Shown here: positions 52,298 to 60,144 of the stretch, piece after piece
Layout: every line of letters starts with the position of its first letter
How positions within the stretch are numbered: the first letter of the stretch is position 1
From: Sphingomonas lutea
Lineage (GTDB): Bacteria; Pseudomonadota; Alphaproteobacteria; Sphingomonadales; Sphingomonadaceae
Length of the DNA: 64,000 bases
Direction of reading: 5' to 3'
Assembly (NCBI RefSeq): GCF_014396785.1
Contig: NZ_CP060718.1
Span: forward strand, 702,501-766,500
Program-made: the position numbers and the translations under genes
Notes under the pieces: generated by a model
The model's database searches: none
Told to the model about the DNA's origin: nothing
What the model saw: the letters and a program-made list of their open reading frames with translations, nothing else

Positions 52298-53706
52298 TCA
52301 CGCCGCTTCCGGCGCGCTCCGTCGTCCGCCCCAATCCAGCCGCCGGGTCGCATACATCACGCCCGCCAATGCCGCGAACAGCAGGAGCGAGCCGATCATC
52401 AACGAATAGGCTTCGAGGCTGAGCAGGATGTAGAGCACCGCGTAGAGTGCGATCAGCAGGCCGCCGATGAACGCCGCGCGCCGCCAGCTGCCGAGGACCG
52501 CGGCGGAATAAGCGGTGTTGAGGCCCGCAATCGCCGCCGACGCCAGGACATAAGCGGGTGCAAAGCCGATGACTTCGGCAAAGGCGAGCAGGAGCACGAA
52601 GAACAGCACCAGCGCCGCGCCCATCAGCAAATATTCGACCGGCGACACGCGCACCCCGCCAATGAGGTCGAACATTAAAAGGGCAAGGAAGGTGAAGGCA
52701 ACGAAGAGGAAGCCGTATTTCGCCGCTCTATTGACCTTCGAATAAAGGTCGACCGGCTGGATCAAGCTGATCTGCGCGGTCTGGATGGGCCCGCCGGCGC
52801 CGACCGTATCGGTGCTCGGGGCATCGGCGCGCGCGATGGCGGCGCGACGCGTTCGATGAGGTTCGACGCCCCGGCATCGCCGGTGCTGACCAGCGACCGG
52901 CCGAGCGCGAGATTTCCGACCCGATAATTGGCACGGAAACCGTCGCTCCCGACCTCGCTCGACCCGGGCAGGAAATCACCCGCGAAACTGGGATGCGGCC
53001 ATGACGAACGCACAAGCCACTGCGTGTCGCCCGCCTGCGGGACCAGGCTCAGCGCGGCCGTGCCGCGGAAATCGAAGGCGAAGTCGACCGTCATCGGACG
53101 GCCCGTAAGCGCACTGGCATCGAGCCAGGCAAAGAAACCGCGACCGCCGCCGCTCCCACCGCCAGGCTGCAGGCGCAATTGGCGGCCATCGGCGGCGACC
53201 TTCGGATTAGCGCCAAGGCCGCGCGGATCGCTGAGCCCGAAGCGAAGTTCGGCGCGCGCCAGCTGCATGTCGGCCAGCGCGACGCCGGTTCGTTCAAGAT
53301 CGGGGGGGAACGCAAAGCGCGCCCGGCCGAGCGCCTTTGAATCATACACGACTGCCTCGTAGATTGAGCGTTTGCGCCGTTCGGGCCGCACATCGGACGT
53401 CAGCTGGACCGCTTCGGGCGCCAACGTCAGCTCGCGCATCACGTCGCGGCTTCGAGTCACGCTGCGGCCGCCTTCGATCACCGTTTCGGTCGCCGTCCCG
53501 CGATAGGGGATGACAAGCACTGGTCCCGTCATCGCCTGGGGCCCGCCCCAGCCGGCCGTGATCGACTGGACCGCCTGCTCCGACTGCGACTGCCGGTCGT
53601 AAACCAGGAACCAGACCATGAAGATGGGGACGGCGAGGGCCGCTGCGACGAGGACGGCAATGAGCAACTTGCCCGCCGGGGTGCGTTCACCATCGCTCTT
53701 CAACAC
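52298..53706 (-). pseudogene. creD: CreD inner membrane protein, split by a 1-nt frameshift
   Basis: The N-terminal part (from GTG 53706) has a membrane helix and the long periplasmic domain (YDRQSQSEQAV, SRDVMRELTLAPEAV). The C-terminal part in another frame has IQPVDLYSKVNRAAKYG and six helices. The span of 1409 nt plus one base gives 469 residues; inserting a base around 52839-52846 reads ...IERVA-AAIARADAPSTDTV and joins them. CreD is part of the Cre/inner-membrane stress regulon in other bacteria; no CreBC is seen nearby. Confidence 0.85.
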
Positions 53707-53855
53707 GCCGCTTTCTCCTCACTTGATTGCGCCCATCGTGCAGTACGCGAACGGCAGGTGTCATGAGCGAAAGCTGAGTAAGTCATGAATGCGGCACCTG
53801 CACGGTCACACAGCTGACACTTGAAGCCGGTTTGGCCGCAAGCCAATTCAATCGC

Positions 53856-54547
53856 ATGATCGACATCCGCAAGTTCGACAGCCTGGGCCACGCCGATCAC
53901 GGCTGGCTCAACGCCCGCCACCATTTTTCTTTCGCCGGCTACCATGATCCCAGCCGCATGGGCTGGGGCCGCATCCGTGTGTGGAACGACGATGAAATTG
54001 GCGCGAAGAGCGGCTTTCCACCGCATCCGCACCGCGACATGGAAATCGTCACCTACGTCCGCACCGGCGCGATCACGCACCAGGATTCGCTCGGCAACAA
54101 AGGCCGCACGGGGCAGGCGACGTTCAGGTGATGAGCGCCGGGACCGGCGTCACCCATGCTGAGTATAATTTGGAGGACGAGCAGACCACCCTGTTCCAGA
54201 TCTGGATCGAGACCGACAAGCCCAACGCGGCCCCAAGCTGGGGGGCGATGCCATTCCCGAAGGAATCGCGGGCTGGCAGCTTCCAGCTTCTTGCCAGCGG
54301 CGACCCGGGCGATGGCGCGCTGACCATCAACGCCGATGCCCAGATCCTCGGCGCGACCGTGAAGGCGGGCGAGACGATCGAGCTGGAGCCGTCACCCGAT
54401 CGCCACCTCTATCTCGTTCCCAGCGCCAGGGTGCGCGTCAACGGCATCGAGGCAGGACCCCGCGATGGGGTCGCCATTACCGGCGAATCGCGGCTTGCGA
54501 TCAAGGCCGAGGAGGATGCCGAGCTGGTGCTGGTCGACGCCCGCTGA
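53856..54547 (+). pseudogene. Pirin family protein, split by a 1-nt frameshift
   Basis: The N-terminal cupin contains MIDIRKFDSLGHADHGWL and metal-binding FPPHPHRDMEIVTYV. The frame is lost at GGGG 54110-54113; one extra G restores RTGAGDVQVMSAGTG and continues into HAEYNLEDE in the second frame, giving 230 residues. Pirins are bicupin iron proteins, some with quercetinase activity. The second half carries its own ATG at 54128 but would be an incomplete protein. Confidence 0.88.
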
Positions 54548-54668
54548 GCGCAGCTAGCGGCCGGTTGAGCCTCTGTTCATCGTGCCTGTGCTTGAAACGC
54601 AGGCGCTGGGCGGGCATGTGCCTGACCGGGCAGAGAAAATGCCCGAACCTCGGACAGAGCGGGAGCTA

Positions 54669-55922
54669 ATGAGAGCGGGTCGACGCTTGGCGATTGCGGC
54701 ATTGGTGGCGGGGCTGTCGCTCACGCCCTTGCCGCTGCATGCGCAGGAAGCGACGCAGAACAGCGCCGCGCCCGCCGACCCGATCGGTCCCGGTGAACTG
54801 CGCGACTTCAATCTTCAGGGGACGGTCACGCGCCCTGCCGAGTCGGCCGCCACGCCGCCTTCGCGCGAACAGTCTCCGCCACCTGCCGCCCGAACCGAGC
54901 GAACCACGGAACGGGCGCCGTCTTCGCCGGCGGTACAAGCTCCGCTCGAATCGGCGGCGCCCAGGCGACCTGCCGAGCAGGCCACGGCAGAGGCCGGGCT
55001 TAGCCGCTCTGCCCCCTCCGCTTCGGAAGCCGTTGCGGAGGTCGCGGCGTCGCGCTCGTCGATCACGGTCGACCTTCCCCCGGCCCGCACGGCATCGGCG
55101 CCGGTTGAATTCCCGGCATCCGATCCGGCCGCAGCATCCGCGATTGTGCCGGAAAGCGGCTTGAGCTTGTGGCCCTGGTTGCTCGCCGCACTCGTGCTTG
55201 GCGCGGGGGGCGCGTATCTTCTCTGGCGGCGAAACCAAGGTGCGGAAGCCTTTGCCGGTAGCGGGTCTCAAGTCAGCGCGTTCGTCGCACCCACCCCAAG
55301 CGCGCCGGTTCCCCAGCGTGCCCCGGTGCCGCCAATACCCGCCCCGCAACCCGATCCTGTGCCGCCGGTCGCCGCCCTTGTACCGCCGGCGGTTACGCCT
55401 GCGCCGGCTGGGATCGTTGCAACGCGGCTGCGACCCTGGCTGGACGTCGAGTTCGAACCCGACCGCTGCGTGATCGAAGACGAACGGGTAATCTTCGAAT
55501 TTGAGCTCGATGTCGTGAATTCGGGCACGCTCCCGGCGGCCGATGTCCGCGTGGCGATCCAGCTGTTCAACGCGAGCCCCACGCAGGATCAGGACATCGC
55601 GCAATTTTTCCTCGAGCGGGGAGAGGACGCCAATCGCGCGCCCGACATTTCCCCGTTCAAGAAGTTCGAACTCAAGCCGCAGCTCGTCGTCCCGAAATCG
55701 AAACTGCGCGTGCTGGAGGCAGGGGGACGGCAATTTTTCGTGCCGCTAGTGGCGATCAACATCCTCTATCGGGGCGGAAAGAGCGAGGGCCAGTCTGCAG
55801 CCGCTTTCCTGCTCGGCCGCGACACCGGAAGCGAAAAGCTGGCACCCTTCCGCGTGGACCTCGGCAACCGCATTTATCGCGACGTCGGCGCGCGCATCCT
55901 GCCGGGCAACATCCGCCGCTAG
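54669..55922 (+). CDS. Hypothetical single-pass membrane protein with Ala/Pro linker
   Basis: 417 residues from ATG 54669 (GGGAG just upstream); the frame opens earlier at 54582. A signal-like N-terminus (LAIAALVAGLSLTPLPLHAQ) is followed by a long Ala/Pro/Ser/Glu-rich region to about 155, a transmembrane helix (about 160-180, WPWLLAALVLGAGGAYLLW), a Pro-rich linker and a C-terminal beta-rich domain (EDERVIFEFELDVVNSGTLP, RVDLGNRIYRDVGARIL). I know this layout from sphingomonad hypothetical proteins but not its function. Confidence 0.8.
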   Translation: MRAGRRLAIAALVAGLSLTPLPLHAQEATQNSAAPADPIGPGELRDFNLQGTVTRPAESAATPPSREQSPPPAARTERTTERAPSSPAVQAPLESAAPRRPAEQATAEAGLSRSAPSASEAVAEVAASRSSITVDLPPARTASAPVEFPASDPAAASAIVPESGLSLWPWLLAALVLGAGGAYLLWRRNQGAEAFAGSGSQVSAFVAPTPSAPVPQRAPVPPIPAPQPDPVPPVAALVPPAVTPAPAGIVATRLRPWLDVEFEPDRCVIEDERVIFEFELDVVNSGTLPAADVRVAIQLFNASPTQDQDIAQFFLERGEDANRAPDISPFKKFELKPQLVVPKSKLRVLEAGGRQFFVPLVAINILYRGGKSEGQSAAAFLLGRDTGSEKLAPFRVDLGNRIYRDVGARILPGNIRR

Positions 55923-56104
55923 AGGACAGCGCTATTGTAGCTGTGCCAATCTCGAAACCGCTGGTTGACTTTAGAAAGTCCAATCCAGCCAAGCACTTAT
56001 AAAATAACAGATTTTTAGTGCACCCAGCACAACACGGCGGCCAAAATTTATTTTCTTAGTCCGACCAGCATCTTAGCTGCACCACAATAGCGCGGTGCCC
56101 TGTT
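55923..56104. other. AT-richer non-coding patch with inverted repeats
   Basis: A clear drop in GC relative to the neighbours. GCGCTATTGT (55929-55938) and ACAATAGCGC (56084-56093) form a perfect 10-nt inverted repeat enclosing 165 bp, and a bulged hairpin GCTGGTTGACTTT / AAAGTCCAATCCAGC lies at 55960-55989. No supported ORF. It could be a decayed miniature element or the terminator region of the preceding gene. Confidence 0.45.
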
Positions 56105-56218
56105 TGGACGGCGGACTGGGACTTGAACCCAGAACCTCACGTGGCTTATCCCTGCGTTGTCACACCCAGAGAGTCACTTCGTGCCCACGAGTGCTCTATC
56201 CAGTTGAGCTACCCGCCG
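56105..56218 (-). tRNA. tRNA-like element, 114 nt, anticodon region expanded (possible pseudo-tRNA)
   Basis: Has a 7-bp acceptor stem (CGGCGGG/TCCGCCG), discriminator plus CCA, a normal D-arm (GCTC AACTGGATA GAGC) and a perfect T-arm (CTGGG TTCAAGT CCCAG). Between D-arm and T-arm there are about 37 nt more than in a normal tRNA; the best anticodon stem is CTCGT/ACGTG with one mismatch and a 44-nt loop containing a TCTCTG/CAGGGA hairpin. No anticodon can be assigned. It is far too short for a group I intron. Confidence 0.5.
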
Positions 56219-56267
56219 TGACCTGACTCTATAACGAGTCGCACGGCGGTCCTAGAATCCGCAACAA

Positions 56268-56282
56268 GAACAAAATTAGAAC
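56268..56282. promoter_or_regulatory. Possible LexA box in the AT-richer patch
   Basis: GAACAAAATTAGAAC is a perfect GAAC-N7-GAAC. It lies 64 nt before GTG 56346 on the plus strand and 50 nt before the tRNA-like element on the minus strand. With AT-rich background and no strong gene beside it, chance is a real possibility. Confidence 0.4.
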
Positions 56283-56483
56283 AACTGTGGATTGTTTGTG
56301 CACGGTCATGTGAAATGACCTGCGAAACTGGCGAATTCCTAAGGCGTGTTCTCTCCACAGAAATCTGAGCCACTGGTCAACGCCGCGCGCGGATCAATTG
56401 TGACTGGCTCGCAAATCTCCTTGTTGACCTTCAGCACCGCCTCATGTGACGCCTTCGCTTTGCGAGCTAGCTGGGGAGACATT

Positions 56484-56642
56484 GTGGCATCAAAGCTTGA
56501 GATTGGCGGTGCGGTCACCTTGGGTCTGGCGATTGTCGGCGGTGCAGTCTGGATTGGTCAAGCGAGGGCGTGCCCGCGGCGATGGAAGCCGAAAACGCAG
56601 TTGAGCCCTAAAGGGGCGCCTCGCTTTTGCGCCTGCTCTTAG
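56484..56642 (+). CDS. Possible 52-aa small membrane protein
   Basis: From GTG 56484 with GGGGAG 5 nt upstream: MASKLEIGGAVTLGLAIVGG then AVWIGQARACPRRW; one transmembrane helix and a basic, Cys-containing tail. The frame opens at 56346, also GTG, adding 46 residues of ordinary composition. It overlaps the alkA 3' end by 35 nt. No homologue is recognised; it may be a remnant. Confidence 0.3.
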   Translation: MASKLEIGGAVTLGLAIVGGAVWIGQARACPRRWKPKTQLSPKGAPRFCACS

Positions 56643-57276
56643 CTTTGACGCCGGAACAGTCTTCACAACCGTATGAGTAATGGTGCCAGGCGAGGACTGC
56701 GGCGGCACCCCGATGAGGTCGCCACGGCTCGGCCATTTCACGCAATTGCTTCTCGCTGGGGCGGTCGGACAGCCCCATGACGCGGCCGATCTCGACCATC
56801 ACGGCAAGGTCGCCGGCCGGGAAAACATCGCCGCGCCCTTCGGCAAAGAGCAAATAGATCTCCGCCGACCAGCGACCGATGCCCTTGATGCGTGTGAGCA
56901 AGGCAATCGCCTCCTCATCGTCGGCCGGCAGCTCGTCAAGCGCGAGCTCGCCTGACAGGACAAGTTTGGCCAGGCTACGAATGTAAGCCGCCTTCTGACG
57001 CGATATGCCTGCGGCGCGCAGTTCCTCGTCGCTCGCCGCAAGCAACCGCTCAAGGTCGGGCGGCGATCCGAACGCTGCCTCCAGCTTGGCCCACATTGAT
57101 CGCGCCGCCGCTACGCTGACTTGCTGGCCGACGATCGTGCGCAGCAGCGTCTGGACGCCCGGTTCGCTTGTTCGCGGCTCGGGGATCCCGTGCTTCTCGA
57201 TCACGCGCGCAAAGGCTGGTTCGCGCGCGGCAAGGGCCTCGACGCTTTGGCGGATGCTCTGCGCGGTGCGGACCAT
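56608..57276 (-). CDS. alkA: DNA-3-methyladenine glycosylase, AlkA/HhH-GPD type
   Basis: 222 residues from ATG 57276, in one-base overlap with the rlmB stop (TGATG). Removes alkylated bases. HhH motif TRIKGIGRWSAEIYLL with the catalytic Asp in FPAGDLAVM; TIVGQQVSVAAARSMW is the conserved helix. No Fe-S cysteine cluster, as expected for the AlkA branch; the final CEDCSG pair is outside the core. Part of the base-repair content of this window with mutY and UdgX. Confidence 0.92.
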   Translation of the reverse strand: MVRTAQSIRQSVEALAAREPAFARVIEKHGIPEPRTSEPGVQTLLRTIVGQQVSVAAARSMWAKLEAAFGSPPDLERLLAASDEELRAAGISRQKAAYIRSLAKLVLSGELALDELPADDEEAIALLTRIKGIGRWSAEIYLLFAEGRGDVFPAGDLAVMVEIGRVMGLSDRPSEKQLREMAEPWRPHRGAAAVLAWHHYSYGCEDCSGVKAKSRRKSEAPL

Positions 57277-58019
57277 CAGCGGCTGCTCGCCGCGTACAAT
57301 GCGATGGCAGCGGCGTTGGAGACGTTGAGACTTTCCACGGCATCGGTAATCGGCAACCGCGCCAGGGCATCGCAATGCTCACGCGTGTTCGGGCGAAGTC
57401 CCGGTCCTTCCGCCCCCAGCACCAGCGCGGAGGCGGTCGCGCCCAGCGCATCCTTAAGCAGGGCGTCGGCGTCGCCGGTCAGTCCGATGCGCCAGAAGCC
57501 GGCATCGCCAATCTCCTCAAGCGCCCGAGCAAGATTGACCACGCGCGCCCACTTCACGCGTTCGAGCGCGCCCGAAGCAGCCTTCGCGACGACGCCGCTT
57601 TCGGGCGGCGAGTGACGGTCCTGCGTGACGATCCCGACGGCGCCAAAAGCCGCAGCCGAACGCAGGATCGCGCCGACGTTATGTGGGTCGGTCACTTGGT
57701 CGAGCACCAGGAGAACGGCGTCGGGCGATGGGCTTGCGATCAGCTCGTCGAGCCAAGCGTCCTCGAGCGGCTCGACCTCGATCACTACACCCTGATGCGG
57801 GGCGTCATTGGGGACGAGGCGACCCAGGTCCGGCGCTTCCGACAAGGTCAGCGGCACGTCCTTTGGAAATTGCATGAAGCCCGCCGCCTCGCGCGTTGCC
57901 CAGGCGCGCAGAACCTTGCGGTCGGGATTGTCGAGCGCGGCTGCTACGGCATGCTTGCCCCAGAAGCGCGGCCGGTTGGCGGTGCCGTGGCTTTGGTGAG
58001 ATTTCTTGCGGCGGGACAT
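57276..58019 (-). CDS. rlmB: 23S rRNA (guanosine2251-2'-O)-methyltransferase
   Basis: 247 residues, TrmH-type SPOUT enzyme. A basic N-terminal segment (MSRRKKSHQSHGTANRP) is followed by the eL30-like domain and the knotted methyltransferase: LVLDQVTDPHNVGAILRSA, LVLGAEGPGLRPNT and the last motif SLNVSNAAAIALY. It lies downstream of the tRNA-Gly/tRNA-Tyr pair on the same strand, the common order in sphingomonads. Confidence 0.95.
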   Translation of the reverse strand: MSRRKKSHQSHGTANRPRFWGKHAVAAALDNPDRKVLRAWATREAAGFMQFPKDVPLTLSEAPDLGRLVPNDAPHQGVVIEVEPLEDAWLDELIASPSPDAVLLVLDQVTDPHNVGAILRSAAAFGAVGIVTQDRHSPPESGVVAKAASGALERVKWARVVNLARALEEIGDAGFWRIGLTGDADALLKDALGATASALVLGAEGPGLRPNTREHCDALARLPITDAVESLNVSNAAAIALYAASSR

Positions 58020-58064
58020 GATGCCGCAATGGCGTCGGCTTGGCGACCTTGCAACCGGTCAGGG

Positions 58065-58502
58065 TCAGGCGGGACTTTCGATACGTGGCGCGCGGGTGCG
58101 GCGGTGATGGCTGCGCCAGGTGGCGATGAGGATGATGACCAGGATCGGGTAGCTCCACAACACCGCGGCTGCCGCATATGCGCGGGGCAGGAGGTCCTGG
58201 TCGATCGCCTTGAGGACGTGCGAGATGCTGATCGTGAGCTGCAAGCCGGAAATCCACAGCGGCCAGAATCGTTCGGACCGCAGCGCCACCGCGACGAATG
58301 CCGCGAGGACGGCAAGATCGATCAGGATCAGCTCGAGGTCGAGGTAGGAATAGCGCTCCTGCGGGGGCGGGATGACGAACTGGGTCGCCAGTGTCGCCAG
58401 CAGGCAAACCGCGGCAACCGTCCGCTCATCGCTCCGGCCGCGCCACAGCGTGAAAGCGAAGGTTCCAAGCAGGATCCCCCAGAAGGCGAGATAATGCGGC
58501 AT
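58065..58502 (-). CDS. Small integral membrane hypothetical protein
   Basis: 145 residues from ATG 58502 (starting MPHYLAFWGILLG). Four to five transmembrane helices are predicted, including YLDLELILIDLAVLAAFVAV and a segment with WSYPILVIILIATW, then a basic tail HHRRTRAPR. I do not recognise a family. It precedes rlmB by 45 nt. Confidence 0.75.
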   Translation of the reverse strand: MPHYLAFWGILLGTFAFTLWRGRSDERTVAAVCLLATLATQFVIPPPQERYSYLDLELILIDLAVLAAFVAVALRSERFWPLWISGLQLTISISHVLKAIDQDLLPRAYAAAAVLWSYPILVIILIATWRSHHRRTRAPRIESPA

Positions 58503-58548
58503 GGCTGCAGGCGACCGGACCACATTGTTGTGGCCCGGTCAAAGCCCC

Positions 58549-58893
58549 TTAAGCGACGATGCGAAGATCGCCGAACGCTTCTTGCGGCGGGCATTCCTGA
58601 CCGTCGCCCCATGCGACTTCGCGCAGGCCCGGAATCGTCTTGCGCGATTCGGCCAGCGCGACGTGGCAGCTGGCGATCCCACCCCGCGCGGCAATCAGGC
58701 CGGTGGTCGCGGCGGCAAGCTTCTCGAACGCGTCGTGCGTACTGGCGAAGCCGGCCCGGGTGGCGGCGCGGGCCTGGACCATGCGAGTCTGCAGCTCGGC
58801 GATCTCGATCAGGGCGGCCTCGATGCTGTCTTCGACAGCGCGAACCTGCGTGGCGACTTCAAATGCGGCGGTTTGAATCATTGTTTTGCGCAT
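58549..58893 (-). CDS. Hypothetical helical protein
   Basis: 114 residues from ATG 58893 (GGAG 5 nt upstream). The first 70 residues are helical with heptads (FEVATQVRAVEDSIEAALIE, IAELQTRMVQARAAT) and the C-terminal part is conserved-looking (GGIASCHVALAESRKTIPGL). Similar proteins occur in sphingomonads next to small LuxR-type regulators, as here. Upstream, GGAAC-N18-CGTT on the minus strand is one base too long for a good EcfG promoter. Confidence 0.7.
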   Translation of the reverse strand: MRKTMIQTAAFEVATQVRAVEDSIEAALIEIAELQTRMVQARAATRAGFASTHDAFEKLAAATTGLIAARGGIASCHVALAESRKTIPGLREVAWGDGQECPPQEAFGDLRIVA

Positions 58894-58963
58894 GACTGCT
58901 CCTTCTCCGGGCGCACAAGCGCCGGAGTGGCTGTCGGTCCGATCTGAACGTCGGTTGCGGGCT

Positions 58964-59077
58964 TTAGCGTTCCAGCAGTCTTGCGAGGCTTTCGAGCCCG
59001 GCGAGATACATGCCCGCCGAAAACGCCGCCCCGATTGCGATCGCCGCAATCCAGAACAGCCGCTGGCCGACACTCAT
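58964..59077 (-). CDS. 37-aa small membrane protein
   Basis: Encodes MSVGQRLFWIAAIAIGAAFS followed by AGMYLAGLESLARLLER: one transmembrane helix and an amphipathic tail. The ribosome site (GGAATGAG) is weak. It lies between the helical hypothetical gene and the LuxR-type gene, all on the minus strand, so a small operon is plausible. Confidence 0.45.
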   Translation of the reverse strand: MSVGQRLFWIAAIAIGAAFSAGMYLAGLESLARLLER

Positions 59078-59151
59078 CTCATTCCGGGGGTTGCTCCTCG
59101 TTGCGAACGGCGGTTGCAGGAAGGGCCAGAACGATTCTGGCCTCTGCTCGG

Positions 59152-59571
59152 TTAGGAAACCAGCTCCGCCAGCCCTCCCTGCGCGATCAGCGTGCGAATC
59201 TGAAGTCTGACCGCCCCATCGCAATGATCGCTGCCGGTAGCCGGCTCAATGTGCGGCGATTGATGTATCAAGCGCTGATATGTGCCGCTGTGCTGTGACA
59301 CGATGCGCGCAGCCTGGGCCCGGCGTTCGACGCCGAGAATCTGAAGCGACTGGCGGATGCGCTGGTCGACGGTGTGCGGGGAGATGGAGAGCTCCGCGGC
59401 GATTTCCTTGGACGAAAGATGCTCGTTCACCAGCCGCAAACAATCGAGCTGGCCGGCACTCAGCCGTCCAACGCGAGCTGTCATGTCGTCTTCCGCAGGG
59501 CTCGCGGCCCCCTGCTCGGCGTCGGACACGCCTTGTCTCTCCTCCAGTGCAAGTCTGCCCCCCAACGACAT
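59152..59571 (-). CDS. Small LuxR-type HTH regulator
   Basis: 139 residues. The HTH is LSAGQLDCLRLVNEHLSSKE followed by IAAELSISPHTVDQRIRQSL and LGVERRAQAARIV. There is no receiver domain. The C-terminal tail may include an amphipathic or weak membrane segment (VRLQIRTLIAQGGL). It is the first gene of the group 59571-58549 and may control it. Confidence 0.85.
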   Translation of the reverse strand: MSLGGRLALEERQGVSDAEQGAASPAEDDMTARVGRLSAGQLDCLRLVNEHLSSKEIAAELSISPHTVDQRIRQSLQILGVERRAQAARIVSQHSGTYQRLIHQSPHIEPATGSDHCDGAVRLQIRTLIAQGGLAELVS

Positions 59572-59701
59572 TGCTAGCTCGCAGTTGCGAGTCCGTCACC
59601 GCCTTATGGCATCGGCGGTGCCTTTGCCAGTTTCTCGCAGGATTTTGCGGAACTGCTTTGCCAACTAGGTTACTGACTTCTTTGTCAGTTTTGATCGGTT
59701 G

Positions 59702-59787
59702 TGGTGGAGAGGGCTGGATTCGAACCAGCGTACGCTTGCGCGGGCAGATTTACAGTCTGCTGCCTTTAACCACTCGGCCACCTCTCC
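59702..59787 (-). tRNA. tRNA-Tyr (GTA)
   Basis: 86 nt with CCA. The acceptor GGAGAGG pairs with CCTCTCC, the anticodon arm CAGACTGTAAATCTG shows GTA, and a class II variable arm and the T-arm GGTTCGAATCC are present. Confidence 0.95.
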
Positions 59788-59945
59788 ACGAGGCATGCCC
59801 TTCCGGAACGGACAGACATTTGGGCAGGGGCGCCATGTGGCGACACGTCGGTGCTGTGTCAACGCGCTCTTGAAACCCATGAAGCCGATCGCCGTTCGCG
59901 TCGCTGGCACGCTCCAATTCCGGCCTGTCCCCAGCAGACCGAAAT

Positions 59946-60019
59946 TGGAGCGGGTGAAGGGAATCGAACCCTCGTCGTAAGCTTGGAAGGCTTCTGCTCT
60001 ACCATTGAGCTACACCCGC
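59946..60019 (-). tRNA. tRNA-Gly (TCC)
   Basis: 74 nt with CCA. The acceptor GCGGGTG pairs with CACCCGC, the anticodon loop CTTCCAA shows TCC, and the T-arm is GGTTCGATTCC. It is 158 nt upstream of tRNA-Tyr on the same strand; the space between shows nothing else. Confidence 0.95.
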
Positions 60020-60053
60020 TCGGGCTGCCCGCGGCCATGCCATTGCGGGACAA

Positions 60054-60072
60054 TCCCCGTCAATAACGGGGA
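60054..60072. repeat. Hairpin between tRNA-Gly and ku
   Basis: A perfect 7-bp stem TCCCCGT / ACGGGGA with loop CAATA. It lies upstream of the putative stress promoter of ku; role unknown. Confidence 0.4.
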
Positions 60073-60086
60073 ATCATAGCGGACTC

Positions 60087-60112
60087 GGAACGACTCTTCA
60101 GGTAAGTTGGTT
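60087..60112 (+). promoter_or_regulatory. Near-consensus EcfG-type promoter for ku-ligD
   Basis: GGAAC (60087-60091), 17-nt spacer, GGTT (60109-60112; consensus CGTT, one mismatch). It is 33 nt before the ku ATG. General-stress control of Ku/LigD is known in Sinorhizobium (RpoE2), which supports the reading. Confidence 0.45.
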
Positions 60113-60144
60113 GAATCGCCCTCGTTCGGGACAGGAGTGAATGA

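Noticed and set aside
56105..56218. Group I intron in a tRNA
   Set aside because: The extra sequence is about 37 nt, far below the size of a self-splicing intron.
59672..59692. ACTGAC/GTCAGT hairpin followed by TTTT
   Set aside because: Only 6 bp and on the plus strand, where no gene ends; not called as a terminator.
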